This document shows, piece by piece, positions 62,401 to 64,000 of a stretch of DNA of 64,000 bases (position 1 is its first letter; every line of letters begins with the position of its first letter). Position numbers and translations under genes: made by a program. Location: positions 62,001 to 126,000 of the forward strand of contig NZ_BONV01000024.1 in the NCBI RefSeq assembly GCF_016862895.1. Reading direction: 5' to 3'. This stretch comes from Planotetraspora kaengkrachanensis. GTDB lineage: Bacteria; Actinomycetota; Actinomycetes; Streptosporangiales; Streptosporangiaceae. The notes under the pieces are model-generated. The model was not told the DNA's origin, did no database searches, and saw only the letters and a list, made by a program, of their open reading frames with translations.

Positions 62401-64000
62401 GGCCATGGGCATCACCGCCAAGGGCGCCTGGGAGTCTGTGCGCTACCACTTCCGCACGACGGGCGTCGACGTCCAGACGACCGACTTCACCGTCGTCGGC
62501 ATCGGCGACATGTCGGGCGACGTGTTCGGCAACGGCATGTTGTTGTCGGAGCACATCCGGCTGGTCGCCGCGTTCGACCACCGGCACGTGTTCGTCGACC
62601 CCACGCCCGACGCCGCCCGCGGGTTCGCCGAGCGGAGCAGGCTCTTCGCGTTGCCGCGCAGCTCCTGGGCCGACTACGACCGGGCGCTCATCTCGGCAGG
62701 TGGCGGCGTGTGGCCGCGGACCGCCAAGTCCGTTCCCGTGTCCCCGCAGATGCGGGCGGCGCTCGGCATTCCCGCCGGCGTCACCGCGCTCGCACCCAAC
62801 GAGCTGATCAGCGCCATCCTCAAGGCCCCGGTGGACCTGCTCTGGAACGGCGGCATCGGCACCTACGTGAAGGCCACGTCTGAGAGCCACTCCGACGTGG
62901 GGGACAAGGCCAACGACGCCCTGCGGGTCAACGGCGCCGACCTGCGCTGCAAGGTCGTGGGAGAGGGCGGGAACCTCGGCCTCACCCAGCTGGCGCGGAT
63001 CGAGTTCGCGCTGGGCGGCGGGCTGGTCAACACCGACTTCATCGACAACTCGGCCGGGGTGGACACCTCCGACCACGAGGTCAACATCAAGATCCTGCTG
63101 AACCAGGTCGTCCGCGACGGCGAGATGACCGACAAGCAGCGTAACCAGCTCTTCCTCGAGATGACCGACGAGGTGGGCGAGCTGGTGCTCGACGACAACT
63201 ACGCCCAGAACGTGGTGCTGGCCGCCTCGCGGGCTCAGGCGTCCTCGATGTTGCACATCCACGCCCGCTACCTGCGGCGCCTGGAGCGGGCGGGCGTGGT
63301 CGACCGGCAGCTGGAGTTCCTGCCGTCGGACAAGATGCTGGCCGAGCGCCGGCAGGCGGGCCTGGGGCTCACCGCGCCGGAGTTCGCGGTTCTGCTCGCC
63401 TACACCAAGCACGCGGTGGACGCCGAGCTGCTCGCCTCGGACATCCCCGACGACCCGTACCTGGCGTCGTGGCTCGTGTCCTACTTCCCCTCGGCCCTGC
63501 GGCAGCGTCTGCGCCCGTACATGGACTCCCACCCGCTGCGCCGGGAGATCATCACCACGCGCGTCGTGAACGACGTGGTCAACGCGGGCGGCACCAGCTT
63601 CGTGTTCCGCTTCGGGGAGGAGACCGGCGCCTCGACGGCCGACGTCGTCCGGGCGTACCTGGTGACCCGTGAGGTGTTCGACCTGGCCGCCTTCCGCCGC
63701 CAGGTGGAGTCGCTGGACAACAAGGTCGAGACCGCGACGCAGCTCGCGATGCTCTTCGAGGCCAGGAAGCTGTCCGAGCGCGGCACCCGCTGGCTGCTCG
63801 GCAACCGGCGGCCTCCGCTCGACCTCGCGTCGACCGCCAAGTCGCTCATCGAGGGCTCCAACGGCCTGGTTCCGCACCTTCCGAAGCTCCTGACCGGCCC
63901 CGACCTGGTGGCGTTCGAGGAGCGGAGGGACTCCTTCGTGGCCCGCGGCGTGCCGGACGACCTGGCCGAGCGGGTGGCCGCGATGGTGCCCGCGTACTCC
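59462..64000 (+). CDS. NAD-dependent glutamate dehydrogenase, large form (runs off window)
   Basis: The frame is open from the ATG at 59462 to the last base, giving 1513 residues with no stop. This is the large (about 180 kDa class) NAD-glutamate dehydrogenase, which deaminates glutamate to 2-oxoglutarate. The N-terminal regulatory region includes VQIVTDDMPFLLDSVTSEID; the catalytic region shows KFGKVARGGLRWSDRMEDFR-type sequence (GKVARGGLRWSDRMEDFRTE), SKGGFVVKRP with the conserved lysine, GIGDMSGDVFGNGMLLSEHI and LLWNGGIGTYVKA. The gene starts 33 bp after kynA. The C-terminus is missing only because the window ends. Confidence 0.93.
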   Translation, partial: MPLDMAQNSQEALDELLRTAAQRCAHAPGAPGDVEEVLAFLRRYYLHVPVEDLADRDPVDVFGPAVSHRHLAEHRPQGRAVVRVYTPTLEENGWDPGRSVVQIVTDDMPFLLDSVTSEIDRHELGTHLIVHPQMQVRRDVTGALAAGAGQEDVAGRAEVTGQPLRESWMHIEIDRQSDPAVLKQLEGDLQRILLDVRSAVEDFAKMRALAVHTADELAAAPPPLDPAGVEDSQELLRWLADGHFTFLGTREYRLLETEGGESLRAVPGTGLGILRADKAGSDSFAAMPPAMRAKAREKQVLIVTKANSRATVYRPQYLDYIGVKFFSPDGEVIGERRFLGLFTHMAYSESISRVPVLRRKLGEVLDRAGLPPDSHDGKDLIEILETYPRAELFQTSVDELLRIALGVLRLRERKQVRLFLRRDDYGRYISCLIFLPRDRYTTKVRLAMQQLLLKALGGTTLDYSAMIGESALARLHVVIRGERGKPLGDLPNDLEELESRLAAVTRSWEDDLAVAINELCMEEEAPALVRRYSTAFPEGYKADFPPRTAVADLKRLEQLAGDPSEIGMNLYEPYGAAEGERRFKLYRMGAPISLSHVLPLLQRMGVEVVDERPYEVDRDHDPDTQDAWIYDFGLRYTPADDVDRDEFKQLFQNAFGALWRGDVENDGFNALVLAGGLTWEQAEILRAYAKYLRQAGTTFSQSYIERVLLGNVRLARLLVRLFEARLDPRRPEDGRTEMCEALTEEILASLDEVVSLDEDRILRAYLEMINATLRTNAFQTAGGEGRDAGAGGSRLVSGRRKPYIALKFDPQAISVLPLPRPKYEIFVYSPRVEGVHLRFGKVARGGLRWSDRMEDFRTEVLGLVKAQTVKNTVIVPTGSKGGFVVKRPPAGGRDEQLAEGIACYRQFISGLLDLTDNLVAGEVVPPPDVVRHDGDDTYLVVAADKGTATFSDIANEVSKEYAFWLGDAFASGGSVGYDHKAMGITAKGAWESVRYHFRTTGVDVQTTDFTVVGIGDMSGDVFGNGMLLSEHIRLVAAFDHRHVFVDPTPDAARGFAERSRLFALPRSSWADYDRALISAGGGVWPRTAKSVPVSPQMRAALGIPAGVTALAPNELISAILKAPVDLLWNGGIGTYVKATSESHSDVGDKANDALRVNGADLRCKVVGEGGNLGLTQLARIEFALGGGLVNTDFIDNSAGVDTSDHEVNIKILLNQVVRDGEMTDKQRNQLFLEMTDEVGELVLDDNYAQNVVLAASRAQASSMLHIHARYLRRLERAGVVDRQLEFLPSDKMLAERRQAGLGLTAPEFAVLLAYTKHAVDAELLASDIPDDPYLASWLVSYFPSALRQRLRPYMDSHPLRREIITTRVVNDVVNAGGTSFVFRFGEETGASTADVVRAYLVTREVFDLAAFRRQVESLDNKVETATQLAMLFEARKLSERGTRWLLGNRRPPLDLASTAKSLIEGSNGLVPHLPKLLTGPDLVAFEERRDSFVARGVPDDLAERVAAMVPAYS

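Overview
This is a GC-rich actinobacterial chromosome segment with core rather than accessory content. The mtrA-mtrB-lpqB block, long-form hpf next to secA, an Rv3235-like gene, the DUF3499-manB-Trm112 cluster, SpoIIM/RDD/DUF58/MoxR genes and many GTG or TTG starts fit a sporulating member of the Streptosporangiales (Streptosporangiaceae-like). That placement is inference from gene content. I saw no rRNA, tRNA, transposase, phage or CRISPR locus.

Layout. 1-7.6 kb: envelope and mannose metabolism (glycosyltransferase tail, DUF5719, metallopeptidase-fold protein, DUF3499, manB, Trm112-like, SIS isomerase) and a cation diffusion facilitator. 7.8-11.4 kb: DUF6230/DUF6114 envelope pair facing a NarL/DesK-type two-component system. 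11.5-15 kb: MerR regulator and two adjacent S-adenosylhomocysteine hydrolases of different lineages, separated by a 53-bp-period repeat array. 15.2-23.3 kb: RDD, SpoIIM and a minus-strand run GPDPase-type membrane protein/DUF4129/DUF4350/MoxR/DUF58, interrupted by a second array. 23.6-27.8 kb: mtrA-mtrB-lpqB. 28-36 kb: comF, hpf, a LuxR-type regulator, a YcaQ-like protein, secA, an Rv3235-like gene. 36.3-44.5 kb: a compact phosphotransferase locus (EIIC, GntR regulator, SIS deaminase, EIIB, EIIA, HAD, HPr, EI) followed by a NagZ-like lipoprotein, with two dre-like operators; together these look like amino-sugar release, uptake, phosphorylation and deamination under one regulator. 44.5-47.3 kb: three HAD proteins and a DUF6912 protein. 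47.3-50.8 kb: penicillin-binding protein, LysR regulator and beta-lactamase-fold hydrolase. 50.9-55.7 kb: acetoacetyl-CoA synthetase, third array, NuoF-ferredoxin fusion and cytochrome-b-like membrane protein. 55.7-58.5 kb: DUF1996, DUF4142, ECF sigma and a very short anti-sigma. 58.6 kb to the end: tryptophan 2,3-dioxygenase and the large NAD-glutamate dehydrogenase, which runs off the window.

The most unusual signal is a dispersed family of 19 units built on the 12-mer GTGCATGATCAC, set almost exactly 53 bp apart (about five helical turns) in three arrays (13456-13777, 18615-18732, 52811-53215). A second conserved block (CAGSTC) sits at a fixed place in most units. Orientation follows flanking gene 3' ends, and two arrays flip orientation in the middle. 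I do not recognise it as a named element.
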